Source of the DNA: Narthecium ossifragum
Lineage: Eukaryota > Streptophyta > Magnoliopsida > Dioscoreales > Nartheciaceae
DNA length: 64,000 nt
Direction of reading: 5' to 3'
Assembly (NCBI GenBank): GCA_963920575.1
Contig: OY986967.1
Span: 2,198,527 to 2,262,526 of the forward strand
Both the position numbers and the translations under genes were made by a program. Shown in pieces: positions 28,916-40,180 of the stretch; position 1 is the stretch's first letter; each line of letters opens with the position of its first letter. The notes under the pieces were generated by a model, which had not been told where the DNA came from, did not search any database, and saw nothing but the letters and a program-made list of their open reading frames with translations.

Positions 28916-29578
28916 TCACCATCCGCATCATCGCCGTCTTCTTTTTGCTTCTCCAAAGATAGTCGAAAAGATGAGAAATTCGGATTGAATAACCCTATTT
29001 ATAAGAGAACTCCCGAAATTAGAGTTAGAGTTGAGTTAGACTTCAATTACAACTCGGATTTCCTGAATTAATTCTGGCAATCTTATTCTCAGGCCCAATC
29101 AGTTCGGAATCTGAAACCTTGTCCAACACAGAAGTTGTAGACTAGGAAGTCCTCAACCATATACCGATAATTCATAATATACGGACTTATCTGGAATATT
29201 TGACGAATATTCTTCTGAACATCGACGGACCAGTTTTCCAGCAGCTATATATCTTTATATTCTTCAAAACCAATATCAATCCATCAATATTCTCGCAAAA
29301 TGTCCAACATAAAAGTTGTAGCTCTTGAAGTTTTCTATCATGTACTAAATTTCCAGAATATTTATACTTATACAGAATTTCTGGAGAATATTCTCCTGAC
29401 AGGAGACGAAGTAGTCTTTATCACATAAATTCATCGTTTTAGCTGAATTTTTTGTATTTCTTCTCAAATCATGATTAAACCTGAAATCAACTAACAAACT
29501 ATTAAATACCAACATTCTAGGCCTAACAAAGGTAAATTAAGGGGTTTAATTATGAATATTTAGTGACTTATCACCTAC
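28916..29578 (-). mobile_element. LTR-like fragment (gypsy type), minus orientation
   Basis: The words TTATAAATAGGG (minus, near 29000) and AAAAGTTGTAG (plus, near 29310) are typical of plant gypsy LTRs. I cannot find the ends or a target duplication. No gene is visible. Confidence 0.5.
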
Positions 29579-30168
29579 GCCCTGTTGTTTCAGCGCTGGA
29601 GCCCTTGGTTGTTGTGAGGGACGGTTGTTAACAGTGGAGGTCACAGGCCACGTGCCCTGGGGTAGGCGGTGGATGTAACGTGAGTTTCCCTTAGAGATGA
29701 GACAGAACTTGGGACTTCATAGTTTTCCCTTTTTCCTATTCGACGTAGAGTAGAGTATAACCCTACTGAGCTTTGTTGCTCACTCCTACCCGGGTTGCGT
29801 TTGCAGGTGCAGGCGTCGGCTCATCCTCAGCAGTCCCAGCTGGATCAAGTCTTGGCGGCGCGTCGACTTTCGGAGGCACTTGAGGTCGTAGAGGGACACA
29901 TACTTATTTCTCGCCAGTATTTGTATATAGTATCTTTTGAGGATTTGGTATATGTTGTACTTGATCTTAAATATATAAAATCATGTTCCCTCTTTTGATT
30001 GAGTTTTATTCCCCAATATTAATCTCTAGATTGTTAGATTTATTATCAGGCCATTGGAAGTCTTTACGTTTAAATTAATTTCGATGTGTTGTAACGCGCC
30101 AGATCGGATGTAAATAGTGTAGGAACCCTCATGTTCCGGACCAGATGGGTTTTCTGGGGGTGTGACAA
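29579..30168 (+). mobile_element. LTR 3' fragment related to the solo LTR at 1173-3475
   Basis: GCTCACTCCTACCCGGG followed by TGCAGGTGCAGGCG matches the right part of the 2.3-kb solo LTR (about 3110-3150). The fragment ends GGGGGTGTGACA at 30168. The palindrome array part is not included. Confidence 0.6.
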
Positions 30169-30169
30169 T

Positions 30170-30378
30170 AATTGTGGAAAGTAACTACCAAAATAGTGGT
30201 GGAAAATAAGTATCAGAACTGTAAAAGTAACTACCAAAATTGTGAAAAGTAATTACCGAAATCGTGAAAAGTAACTAATAAAATTATGGAAAGTAACTAT
30301 CAGCGATATTGTGGAAAGTAACTACTGTATTTTCCCAATATTGAAAAGGAACTACAAATTTTGAAAAGTAACTTCCAT
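30170..30378. repeat. Degenerate minisatellite, GTGGAAAGTAACTACCAAAAT-like
   Basis: About nine tandem units of 21-26 bp share GAAAAGTAACTA(C/T)(C/A)A. Units drift and grow more degenerate to the right. No open frame spans it. Confidence 0.75.
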
Positions 30379-31100
30379 CTTATAAGTTGCTTTCAATCAG
30401 GTTTCCAACGGTCTAAGAATCATATAATTTGGATATCAGATGAAGAAGTTATGATCAAAATACTCGGATTATGTCGGAAGTGGTCGAGTTGCCTAATATT
30501 TATTTATATTACCATTACGAATTCGGCGGATAGGATGTGCGTCGAGTCGAGCAAGAAGGGCCTCGACCAAATATTAGGCATCGACGGATAAGAGATGCGT
30601 CGAACGTCGATGGGTAACTTGACTAGGTATTTACCAAATTGGCACTCACTTGGACGGCATGTTTGACACACAAAACGTCCGAATTTGGTGATCTCATCAA
30701 CAACAAAGTTGTAGATATCTCTGCAAATTTTTCCTCTTCCTATAAATGTTATCAACTCAAGGGTTCTTTCAAACTCTGGAATAACTGCATAGAACATAAG
30801 ATCAGGAACATTAGGCTGAGTTTTAGAGACCCAAGGGGTGGAGTGATGATGCAGAGGAGGGGGCAGGGATGGTGTGCTTGGATAGAAATGGTGAGGGGGA
30901 GTGGGACACAAGATTCGGCAACTATCCTAGTCTTTATTCGCGTGTGAACTCAATTATTGAACACCATTTAATGATCTTGACCTAGTCGCAACTGGCCTTA
31001 TTTTTATCGATCTAATCCTAGAAACAGACCAATTTGTTTTGTCAACCAGCCATCAATCTTTCAAACATCGCAAGTACGCACTCAAAGAGTAAGGACTTCG
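30379..31100. other. LTR-like non-coding DNA
   Basis: TTTCCAACGGTCTAAGAATC and GAAGAAGTTATGATC are words I associate with plant gypsy LTRs. Ends are not visible. The ORFs here have no recognisable domain. Confidence 0.4.
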
Positions 31101-31128
31101 ATATATAATCGTTAATTTATTGCTCTAA

Positions 31129-31664
31129 TTGGATCACTTAAAGAGAATTCTACACCTAAATTCTACACATAAATCTGCATGTAGATCCCTTAATCATGAA
31201 CTCTTGAGCTCGAGACAATATAAATCACATGACACTAAATTCTTCACTTACAAACCGGTTTGTCATCACTGTAGGAAAATAGGACACATTAGATGTAACT
31301 GCTATACTTCTCATGGACTGATCAAATCTTATTTTAAACATCATGTGACAAAAAGGAACCTTCATACAAGTGGGATCTGTAAAGAGTCAGGACAGTATTC
31401 AAATCCTAAGTGGTTAAAACAGCTTGGGTTAGAAAAGAAGATCTTGAGTTTTGCTCTGCACGAGAGAAGCAAAATGGTTCAAAAAAACCCTTGTGGCATC
31501 CTGACAACACTCGTTCCAAGCATATGACAAGGAACAATGCCATGTTTGTTTCGTTTAGAAAACTAACAGGTAATATGGTCAAGTTTGAAAATGGCTCTAG
31601 ACTGATTAATGGTTATGCTCTTGTTGCTCCTGATGAGACTGCATCAGGGGATCACCTCTTTTAG
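31129..31664 (+). pseudogene. Copia (SIRE-like) gag end and protease start, frameshifted
   Basis: The first frame carries a zinc knuckle CHHCRKIGHIRCNCY. A shift near 31410 leads to the second frame with KHMTRNNAMFVSF and MVKFENGSR, the decayed counterpart of the protease motif region (SGCSRHMTG in intact elements). Integrase, reverse transcriptase and RNase H are missing from the 1.9 kb that follow. This is the plus-strand relic of an element whose 3' LTR starts at 33537. Confidence 0.75.
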
Positions 31665-33524
31665 TAATATTTTTTTTTCTCTTAGCCTAGTTTTCTCTTC
31701 TTGCTAGGCTAGTTTGTTTTGTTTTGTGTTCTTTTAGTAGTATAATTCTAAATCTTTTCAGTAGTTGTCAAAAAATAATTCTGTTTAGTAAGAGTCTTCA
31801 GAGCTCAGTTTAGCATTCTCAGCAACTTCTCTTACAGTTTCATTTGTTTCCATGAGGTACTGGTTTGGATTGTGTATTGCATATCTGATTTTCTTTTTGC
31901 TCTAGCTGTTTTGGCCAATGTACTTGCTTCTCCTGCATGATCTTGAGGTTGCTGCAGCCAAAGGACATACCTGTGTTGTTTGGCTATCAAGTCTTGGTTT
32001 TATGATACTCTGAGTACTGTTGGACTAGGTCATGTCCAGTGATTGGTATGTTTATTTCTCCGGTGTACTTGAGTATGTTTATGACATGTTTGATCATTCT
32101 CTCCTCTCCGAAGGAAACCTTGGTTCATCATGTCATGCATCTTTTTGAGCACCTCTTTCTCTGACTTAAGATATTACATATCTTCTAAGATGCATTCTTG
32201 ATTCCTCTATCCTCATGTCCAAATGAGAGCAGCATGACTTCTGGTTGTTGAGGTGTAAATTAACATGCTTATATAAAATATGTTGAGTTGTGAAAGTTCT
32301 CCTTACATTTGCTGGTACGCTCAAATTAAAGGCTGTTTGAAACATGCTCATGACTGATCTAACCTTGTAGCCAAACTGATCTGAGTAATTAAGTCTGAAA
32401 GGGTCTCTTAAAACCCAATGCCCCGAGCCAACTGGATTGGGAGTCATTGACCCAAAACTCATTAAAGGATCAGTCTTGAGCTTAAGAGGGTTGGACATTG
32501 CACAGACAGTCATTTTTTGCCTCTTTTGTGTCTTGTGTTTTACCTACTTAGATGATCATGCTCTGTAACTCTTTCATGATTGGAATTATGTATCTTTATG
32601 TCATCTTAGTTGAATATGTGTCTCTTGAGTCATGAGAAAGTCACACACACACATATGCTTCAGGCTTCTTAGTTTATTATGTTCCTCATTTTTGTTTCAG
32701 TTATTGGCAGGACTTTCTCAACTTGCTACTTTGCTTTGTGCTTCCAGGCACTGTGGGTTAAATTGTCTTTAGCTTTAAAACTATCTTTTGTTTGCATGCT
32801 AAATTGATTGAGGTAATACGTTCAGGGGAGCAGTTTTTGTGTTTATTTGAATATGCTTCAACTAAAACTGACCTACAGTAACTATGTCATTTTCTTTTTC
32901 TGTATATGTTTGCAGGAGTATCTGCCTTGCATGACATGTTCATTTCATTAGGGTAATTGACGAAAATTCTGATTGCTTGCTGAATTGTTGACATATCTGG
33001 CCCCATCTGCTGCTTCCTTGTTGGCTATAGTTTATTGATTGTTGATTGAATGCCATTTCTAAATTTTTCTGCGGTTATCTATTAAAGATGTGATGAGATT
33101 GCAAAATATTATTGACCTTGCTACGTCATTTTGTTTACTCTTATCCTTGATTGGGATACTTGATTATCTAGCTAAACTTGAACTATCTGTTGTTTCTCAT
33201 GTTTTCACTTTTCTGCTACTTATCATCTTGAGGGGGAGTATCTCAGATGATGATTTGTGTTGTGTTTCTCTCCCAAGATAGTTATGGCTCAGTTATTACT
33301 TATTGCCTACCTTTGTCTTTTTGTGACAAAAAGGGGGAGAAAAGGTTAAGTTATAACAGATTTTCTTGTGTTGCTGGCTCACATTAAGGGGGAGTTTTTA
33401 CTTCTTTATCATGGTTTACCTCAGTACCCTGCTGGCTGTTTATGTGCAGATTACAAACTTTTGGCTCAATTACTAAATCTGATTATATAATGTTAAGATT
33501 GTATATGTTTTGTCACAAATAGTC
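31665..33524 (+). mobile_element. Non-coding internal spacer of the plus-strand SIRE-like element
   Basis: T-rich DNA without a good ORF. Near the right end the word AGGGGGAG recurs (about 33230, 33335, 33387 and 33526) together with TTTGTGACAAAAAGGGGG, as in the region before the 3' LTR of SIRE/Maximus-type copia elements. Confidence 0.6.
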
Positions 33525-33536
33525 AAAGGGGGAGAT
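33525..33536 (+). other. Polypurine tract of the plus-strand copia element
   Basis: AAAGGGGGAGAT immediately precedes TGTAAGTTATG, the expected start of a 3' LTR. Confidence 0.75.
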
Positions 33537-35060
33537 TGTAAGTTATGTAATTGATTGTTTGTGATCAAAACATGCTTAGCCTGTAACTTAGGACACAAGG
33601 CATTGTATTTGTTCTTAGTTTTTTAAAGACACTGAAAAAGTTCAGTTCAAGCTGAAATGAGTGAGTTGAAGGTCCATCGGTAAAAGTTCAGAAATAGTTG
33701 AAGAACCAACAGATGTAAGCTGAAAGAATTGATTGAAGCTGGAGTGAAGCAGCTAGATGTCCAGCAGTCAAGATTGCAGAATTTTGCTAAATACTTGAAG
33801 TCGGCATGAGGAAGCTGGAAGACCAGTAGATTGAGGCAGTCACCATAGTTGACTAGCAGCATTGCAGTAAACAAGACTAAAATCTGCATCTTTGAAAAGC
33901 TCGTGGATCAAAAGGAGCTGAAAGAAGTAATCTTCAGCAGAATAGACTGATGAAATCTAACATAGAAGGAGGCTCTGCTACCTTCTTCCCCAAAAGCACA
34001 AGAACCAAGCTCTTAAAGTTTGACTAAACATCAATGCAGCTGATAGATGGAGCTTACTCAAAAGGATGCTGTGTTTTTCCTTTCAAGCTCAACAACCAAG
34101 TCAAGTTGAAATATGAAATGTTGAAGCACAGAAAAATTGATAGCTCAAGTGTTGACTTTACACTAGAAGCAGCTTAACAGAAGGAAGTATTGCATCCTCG
34201 CATGGTTCAAGAATCAAGATCTGAGAAGGAACTAAAAGCTGCAGAATAGCTTGGAAGCAAGACAGTAACTAATGGATCTAAGCATGACTGCGTGGCTACC
34301 ACAAGTAAAGCTAGTTTTTATTTCTCAGAGCTTAAAGTGAAGGCCAGCTGGTTAAGTAAAGGTAAGAAGCTGAGGTCTTATATATTGAGTTGAAGTGAAG
34401 CAGTGGAAGCTAAGAACACCGGTCCAAAGAAAGTGAGGAGCAACCTGATCAAAGTGAGCTGAAATCCTAACTTCCTCAGAGCTGCCATTTGATCAAAGAG
34501 AGAGTTCTTCACCCTTGAAGATTTCAAGGGGTATTATCTGTCAGTTACTTGGAGGAGTCCAAGTTAAATCGAAGGTGGAATCCTTCATCCTTGGTGGATT
34601 CTAAGGAGCTTCAAGAAGAGAGGAGGAGTTCTCTATCTATCTCAAATGTGAGTTGAATATTGTCCACTAGAGAAAGGGTTCGGTGGCAGTGTACTCAACT
34701 GTGAGCACCGAGGTTTGATGAGGAGTCAAGAAGGGGTGCTAGCTGTGTAACTATCATGATAAAGTTCTAGTGGATGATTTGGGTGGTCTTCGATAGAGGA
34801 CCCGTGGTTTTTTACCTGGTTGGGGTTTTCCATGTTAAAAGCCCTTTTATGTTTCTGCTTGTGTTTATTCCTCTTCTTGACTGCTAGGAATGTGCACTGC
34901 ACTTATATAACTACTTCACATGTGTCTGATGTTTTGCTTCTAGAGTTGCTTTGCTAGACTGCTTTCCATTTGAACTGAGGTTGACCTTACTGTTTTCAAG
35001 ATAGCTATGAGCTGGAAATTTCTGAGCTTAATTAAGTAATCCTTCATACCACTCATTAAT
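33537..35060 (+). mobile_element. 3' LTR of the plus-strand SIRE-like copia element (right end uncertain)
   Basis: The left end is set by the polypurine tract. Inside, ACCTGGTTGGGGTTTTCC near 34817 is a feature of copia LTRs. The right end is unclear; homology evidence is lacking because the partner LTR is not in the window. The minus-strand element that begins to the right may have landed at or near this end. Confidence 0.55.
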
Positions 35061-35239
35061 TTATGAGCTGGCCTTCACTGAGCTAGTTTTTCTTTGCAAG
35101 CACGTGTAACTAAATATTATGAGACAAAAATCACTCATTAATCATAATATTAACTTAATTTACCAAAATTGAGCATTCAAGTAGAATATGGTATGAAAAG
35201 CAGTTAAAGAGGTGACCATACCTTTTCCTTTTAGCTCCT

Positions 35240-38200
35240 TTATTTTGGACATCCATTGGACATCCCAAGCTCCCTTAGTAGATAGAGAATTCTGTCTTCA
35301 CTCAAGGGTTTGGTTAGAATATCAGCAATTTGATGTTCGGTGCTAACAAACTCAAGTGCAATGTCTCCTTTTTGTGCATGATCACGAAGGAAATGATGTC
35401 TAATCTCTATGTGCTTTGTTCTAGAATGCAAGATGGGATTTTTAGATAAATTTATGGCACTAGTGTTGTCACATCTAATGGACATTTTGCCTACATGTAT
35501 TTCATAATCTTCCAATTGCATTTTCATCCAAAGAAATTGTGCACAACAACTACCCGCCGCAATATATTCCGCTTCGGCGGTGCATAAAGCAACTGAATTT
35601 TGCTTCTTGAAAAACCAAGAAACAAGTGCATGACCAAGAAAGTGACATGTGCCACTTGTGCTTTTTCTATCAAGTCTACATCCGGCAAAATCCGCATCGG
35701 AGTAGCCAATTAGATCAAAGGATGATCTTCTAGGATACCACAAACCATAATTTTGGGTTCCTATTAGATATCTAAAAATCCTCTTGACCGCAACCAAATG
35801 AGATTCCTTAGGACATGATTGATATCTTGCACAAAGGCAAACACTAAACATGATGTCCGGCCTACTAGCGGTCAAATAGAGTAAAGACCCAATCATCCCT
35901 CTATAAAGTGTTTGTTCAACGGGTTTCCCATCTTCATCTTTGTCTAGCTTTAGTGTTGTACACATGGGGGTTCTATAAATTTTGGATTCTACAAACTCAT
36001 ATGTCTTGAGTAGGTCTCTAGTGTATTTAGCTTGATTAATAAAGATCCCTCCTCGAGTTTGCATGATTTGTAAACCAAGAAAATAATTGAGTTCACCCAT
36101 TAAACTCATCTCAAATTCACTTTGCATGCATGTGGAAAATTCTTCACAAAGTTTATCATTTGTAGAACCAAAAATGATATCATCAACATAAATTTGAACC
36201 AAGAGCAAGTCTTTGCCTTTTGATTTGGTAAACAATGTAGTATCAATTTTTCCTCTACAAAAATCATTATCCATCAAGAATTTGCTAAGCCTTTCATACC
36301 AAGCTCTAGGAGCTTGTTTTAATCCATATAAGGCTTTAGTGAGTTTGAATACATGATCCCTCAATTTATAGTCTTCAAAACCGGGGGGTTGTTCAACATA
36401 GACTTCTTCTTTTAGTAAACCATTCAAGAAGGCACTCTTAACATCCATTTGATATAATTTGAAATCTTTGTAAGATGCAAAAGCTAGAAGTAGTCTTATT
36501 GCCTCAAGTCTAGCTACCGGTGCAAAAGTCTCATCAAAATCAATTCCTTCTTGTTGATTGAACCCTTTTGCAACTAGTCTAGCTTTATTCCTTGTAATTG
36601 TTCCCGATTCATCCATCTTGTTTCTAAACACCCATTTAGTACCTATAACGGGATGATCATGAGGTCTAGGTACCAAATTCCAAACTTCATTTCTTTCAAA
36701 TTGATTCAACTCTTCTTGCATTGCTAGGATCCAATGATCATCCTCTAGTGCTTCCTCTATCGTTTTAGGCTCAATTTGAGATAGGAAGGCTAGATTTGCA
36801 CAAGTATTTAAAGAAGATCTAGTTTGGATTCCTCTTGATGGTTCACCAATTATTAATTCCTTTGGGAGCGAAGATGCATACTTCCAATCCTTTGGCAACT
36901 CATGATGTTGATCACTAGGTATAATCTCAAGAGATTCCTCAAATCTAACATTCAATTCTTCAACATCATTTTGGGTTTCATCCAATAAGTCTTTTGATTT
37001 GTCATTTGGGATTTCCTCATCTTTACCATTATCAATTCTATTAGGAATTAAAATCATTTCATCAAATGTCACATGCATTGATTCTTCAACCACCAAAGTC
37101 CTTTTATTGAATACTCTATAACTCTTACTTCTTCCCGAATACCCAAGAAAGACTCCTTCATCGGATCTAGCATCAAATTTTCCAAGAGTATCCTTGCCAT
37201 TGTTCAAGATAAAACATTTACACCCAAAAGCTCTAAAGTACCCAATATTTGGAATTCTTCCTTTCCAAAGCCCATAGGGGGTTTTCTTCAAGATGGGTCT
37301 CAAGGTTACTCTATTTATCACATGGCAAAAGGTATTGATTGCTTCGGCCCAAAAATACTTGGGAAGATTATTTTCACATAATAAAGTTCTAGCCATGTCT
37401 TGTAGGGTTCTATTCTTCCTTTCAACAACACCATTTTGTTGAGGGGTTCTAGGTGAAGAGAAGTTATGGGAAATCCCGTTGTCATTACAAAACTTTTCTA
37501 GAATGGAGTTCTTGAATTCTCCTCCATTATCACTTCTAATGCATGTAATGAGAATACCTTTCTCATTTTGGACTCTTCTACAAAAGTTGGTGAATTCCTC
37601 AAAGACTTCATCTTTGTGTGCAAGGAAAATCACCCATGTGAATGTAGTGTAGTCATCTACTAACACAAATCCATATGAGCTACCACCTAAGCTAGTTGGT
37701 TTAGTAGGCCCAAAAAGGTCCATATGAATCAGTTCTAGTGCTCTTGTGGTAGAAACTACATCTTTAGACTTGAAAGAGGATTTTACTTGTTTTCCTCTTT
37801 GACATGCATCACAAATCTTGTCTTTCTCAAATTTGATCTTGGGAAGTCCAAGAACAAGGTCTTTTCGAGAAAGTTTGGATATTAAATCCATGTGAGCATG
37901 CCCAAGCCTTCTATGCCATAACCAAGAATTTTCATTTAAAGCACTAAGACATAGATCATCATGGCGAACAAGATCATTAAGATAAAATGTGTATACATTA
38001 CCATCACGATGTCCTACTAGCAAGATTTTATCACTATGAGCATTTTTAACATAGCATTTTGAATCTTCAAAAATAATTTTGTTACCTCTATCACATAGTT
38101 GACTAATGCTAAGCAAGTTATGCTTCAAACCTTCAACTAAGAGAACATTTTCAATAATAATGGAAGAGGTTTTACCAATATTGCCAATGCCAATAATTTT

Positions 38201-38350
38201 TCCTTTTCCATTATCGCCAAAAGTCACCATTCCTCCATCTTTAGGTTGAAGGGTTGAGAACATGCTCCTTTCACCCGTCATATGTCTTGAGCATCCACTA
38301 TCAAGGTACCATCTTTTAGCCTTTGAGTTGGTCTTGATCTTGGATCTCAT
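35240..38350 (-). CDS. pol: Ty1-copia pol polyprotein, 1036 aa (SIRE-like)
   Basis: One open frame has all copia domains in order. Aspartic protease is [13 protein letters not shown] (about residues 14-26). Integrase has an HHCC zinc finger (WHRRLGHAH ... CDACQRG) and the DDE core ([16 protein letters not shown], then the E in VVERKNR). Reverse transcriptase has YVDDIIFG, and RNase H has [18 protein letters not shown] and [12 protein letters not shown]. The Met lies shortly after the gag stop in another frame, and a TAG sits two codons before it. The intact frame suggests a young element. No 3' LTR is recognisable downstream (below 35240), so it may be cut there. It serves retrotransposition, not a host function. 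Confidence 0.93.
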   Translation of the reverse strand: MRSKIKTNSKAKRWYLDSGCSRHMTGERSMFSTLQPKDGGMVTFGDNGKGKIIGIGNIGKTSSIIIENVLLVEGLKHNLLSISQLCDRGNKIIFEDSKCYVKNAHSDKILLVGHRDGNVYTFYLNDLVRHDDLCLSALNENSWLWHRRLGHAHMDLISKLSRKDLVLGLPKIKFEKDKICDACQRGKQVKSSFKSKDVVSTTRALELIHMDLFGPTKPTSLGGSSYGFVLVDDYTTFTWVIFLAHKDEVFEEFTNFCRRVQNEKGILITCIRSDNGGEFKNSILEKFCNDNGISHNFSSPRTPQQNGVVERKNRTLQDMARTLLCENNLPKYFWAEAINTFCHVINRVTLRPILKKTPYGLWKGRIPNIGYFRAFGCKCFILNNGKDTLGKFDARSDEGVFLGYSGRSKSYRVFNKRTLVVEESMHVTFDEMILIPNRIDNGKDEEIPNDKSKDLLDETQNDVEELNVRFEESLEIIPSDQHHELPKDWKYASSLPKELIIGEPSRGIQTRSSLNTCANLAFLSQIEPKTIEEALEDDHWILAMQEELNQFERNEVWNLVPRPHDHPVIGTKWVFRNKMDESGTITRNKARLVAKGFNQQEGIDFDETFAPVARLEAIRLLLAFASYKDFKLYQMDVKSAFLNGLLKEEVYVEQPPGFEDYKLRDHVFKLTKALYGLKQAPRAWYERLSKFLMDNDFCRGKIDTTLFTKSKGKDLLLVQIYVDDIIFGSTNDKLCEEFSTCMQSEFEMSLMGELNYFLGLQIMQTRGGIFINQAKYTRDLLKTYEFVESKIYRTPMCTTLKLDKDEDGKPVEQTLYRGMIGSLLYLTASRPDIMFSVCLCARYQSCPKESHLVAVKRIFRYLIGTQNYGLWYPRRSSFDLIGYSDADFAGCRLDRKSTSGTCHFLGHALVSWFFKKQNSVALCTAEAEYIAAGSCCAQFLWMKMQLEDYEIHVGKMSIRCDNTSAINLSKNPILHSRTKHIEIRHHFLRDHAQKGDIALEFVSTEHQIADILTKPLSEDRILYLLRELGMSNGCPK

Positions 38351-38370
38351 GCAATCCTACAAATAGGAGA

Positions 38371-40116
38371 TCAAACCTTGATTTTTGGTACCCAAATCTT
38401 TTTGGGTCCATTTGCATTAGTACTATGCATAAGAGAAGAAGAATATCTAGGTGACCAGATTTTCTTAGCATTAGCATTCTTCATGAGATAGCAACTAGGT
38501 GCAATGTGACCTACTTTGCAACAATAATGACATGTAGGTCCTTGTGTTACCTTAGGAGGATGAGAAGAAGCTTTAACAAAGTTAGTCTTCTTTTGGATAT
38601 TCACCTTCCTAGGGTTGTAGCCAATTCCTTCTTTGTTCAAGGAGTTCCTTTGGCTATCAAGGATCTCATCTAGTTTATCTCTACTCTTCACAAATTTGGC
38701 TATAGTGATTTTTAGGTCATTAACTTCTAGAGTGAGATCTCTCTTGGATTTCCTCAAGAAGATAAGTTCTCTTTGCATATCATAATTTGTATTCTTCAAT
38801 ATGGTGAGCTCATATTGAGTGTCCTTGAGTTCATCCTCAAGTGTGTCATTTGTGTCGCAAGACTTGTTCTCTAGCATGCATTTGTTTTCTTTTTCTAAAG
38901 TTTCAATCCTATGCATGGCATCTACTTTTTCTTCTTCTACTTTCTTCAAGTCCTTACAATTTGCATAGTATTTCTTTTTCAGAAATTTGAAATCATTTGC
39001 TAAAGCATGATAAGCATCAAAGAGTTCTTCAAATGCAAGCTCATCCTCTACCTCATTTTGTTCTTCTTCCTCATCTCCATGTGCCATTAAGCATATGTTG
39101 GCTACCTCTTGTTCTTCTTCATCGGATGAAGTCTCCACATCGCTTTCTCCCCAAGTAGCCACCATTGCCTTCCTACTATTGAACTCCTTTCTTGAAGGCT
39201 TCTTGAGTTGAGGACATTCAAGCTTGATGTGCCCGGGCTTCCTACACTCATAACATATGATTTCATTTGAGTTAGAAGAGGTAGGATTATGCCTTTCACC
39301 TTTGAAGAATTTCTTCTTGAAGAATTTCTTTCCTCCTTGGCGTTTGAAGATCTTTTGTATTCTCCTTGATATCATCGCCAACTCCTCATCGTCATCTCCA
39401 TCGCTTGAATCGGATGAGTCTTTGCTAGATGACTTGAAGGCAACCGTCTTCTTCTTTTTGTCTCCCTCTTCGTTGCTCCTCTTCAAATTCATCTCATAGG
39501 TCATGAGGGAACCCATGAGCTCATCTAGTGACAATTTGGATAGATCCTTGGCTTCTTCTATCGCTGTCACTTTGGGATCCCACGACTTAGGTAGACACCT
39601 AAGGATCTTCCTCACAATCTCATCATTAGCATAAGTTCTTTCAAGAGATTCAAGCATATTTAAAATGTTATTAAAACGTGTAAACATCTCACTAATAGTC
39701 TCATCATTCTTCATGCAAAATAATTCATACTCATGTACTAGCATACTGATTTTTGACTCCTTGACCCGGCTAGTTCCCTCATATGTAACCTCAAGCTTAT
39801 CCCACATCTCCTTTGCTGATTTGCATGTGGAGACCCTATTGAATTCACTAGGGCTAAGGGCACAAAATAGAAAGCTTTTGGCCTTGGCATTAGTTTGAAG
39901 GTTTTTGAGGTCAATTGGGGTGTAGTCACTCTTTGTCTTTGGGACATCTTTCCCATCAACAATTTTGGTAGGGACATAAGGTCCATCCTCTATAACCAAC
40001 CATGCCTCATAGTCCATGGACTGAACAAAGATTTCCATCTTTGTTTTCCAATAGTTGTAGTTTGAACCATTGAAGTAGGGTGGCCTATTGGTAGCTTGTC
40101 CCTCTATGTTTTCCAT
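38371..40116 (-). CDS. gag: Ty1-copia gag, 581 aa (SIRE-like)
   Basis: The protein starts MENIEGQATNRPPYFNGSNY and has the copia gag core (KSAKEMWDKLEVTYEGTSRV, then SLDELMGSLMTYE). It then has a first zinc knuckle CYECRKPGHIKLECP, an acidic segment and a long coiled coil, and near the C-terminus a second knuckle CHYCCKVGHIAPSCY. A long gag with two knuckles fits the SIRE/Maximus lineage. It forms the virus-like particle. The frame ends TGA at 38371; pol follows after a 20-base gap in a different frame. Confidence 0.9.
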   Translation of the reverse strand: MENIEGQATNRPPYFNGSNYNYWKTKMEIFVQSMDYEAWLVIEDGPYVPTKIVDGKDVPKTKSDYTPIDLKNLQTNAKAKSFLFCALSPSEFNRVSTCKSAKEMWDKLEVTYEGTSRVKESKISMLVHEYELFCMKNDETISEMFTRFNNILNMLESLERTYANDEIVRKILRCLPKSWDPKVTAIEEAKDLSKLSLDELMGSLMTYEMNLKRSNEEGDKKKKTVAFKSSSKDSSDSSDGDDDEELAMISRRIQKIFKRQGGKKFFKKKFFKGERHNPTSSNSNEIICYECRKPGHIKLECPQLKKPSRKEFNSRKAMVATWGESDVETSSDEEEQEVANICLMAHGDEEEEQNEVEDELAFEELFDAYHALANDFKFLKKKYYANCKDLKKVEEEKVDAMHRIETLEKENKCMLENKSCDTNDTLEDELKDTQYELTILKNTNYDMQRELIFLRKSKRDLTLEVNDLKITIAKFVKSRDKLDEILDSQRNSLNKEGIGYNPRKVNIQKKTNFVKASSHPPKVTQGPTCHYCCKVGHIAPSCYLMKNANAKKIWSPRYSSSLMHSTNANGPKKIWVPKIKV

Positions 40117-40166
40117 GTCTAAATAGGATCCTCTAAGGGTTGTTACACCACTAAATTAGAGACCTA

Positions 40167-40178
40167 GCTCTGATACCA
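40167..40178 (-). other. Primer-binding site (initiator tRNA-Met)
   Basis: The minus strand reads TGGTATCAGAGC, the canonical tRNA-Met complement, two bases after the 5' LTR end GGACCTTCA. Confidence 0.93.
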
Positions 40179-40180
40179 AT

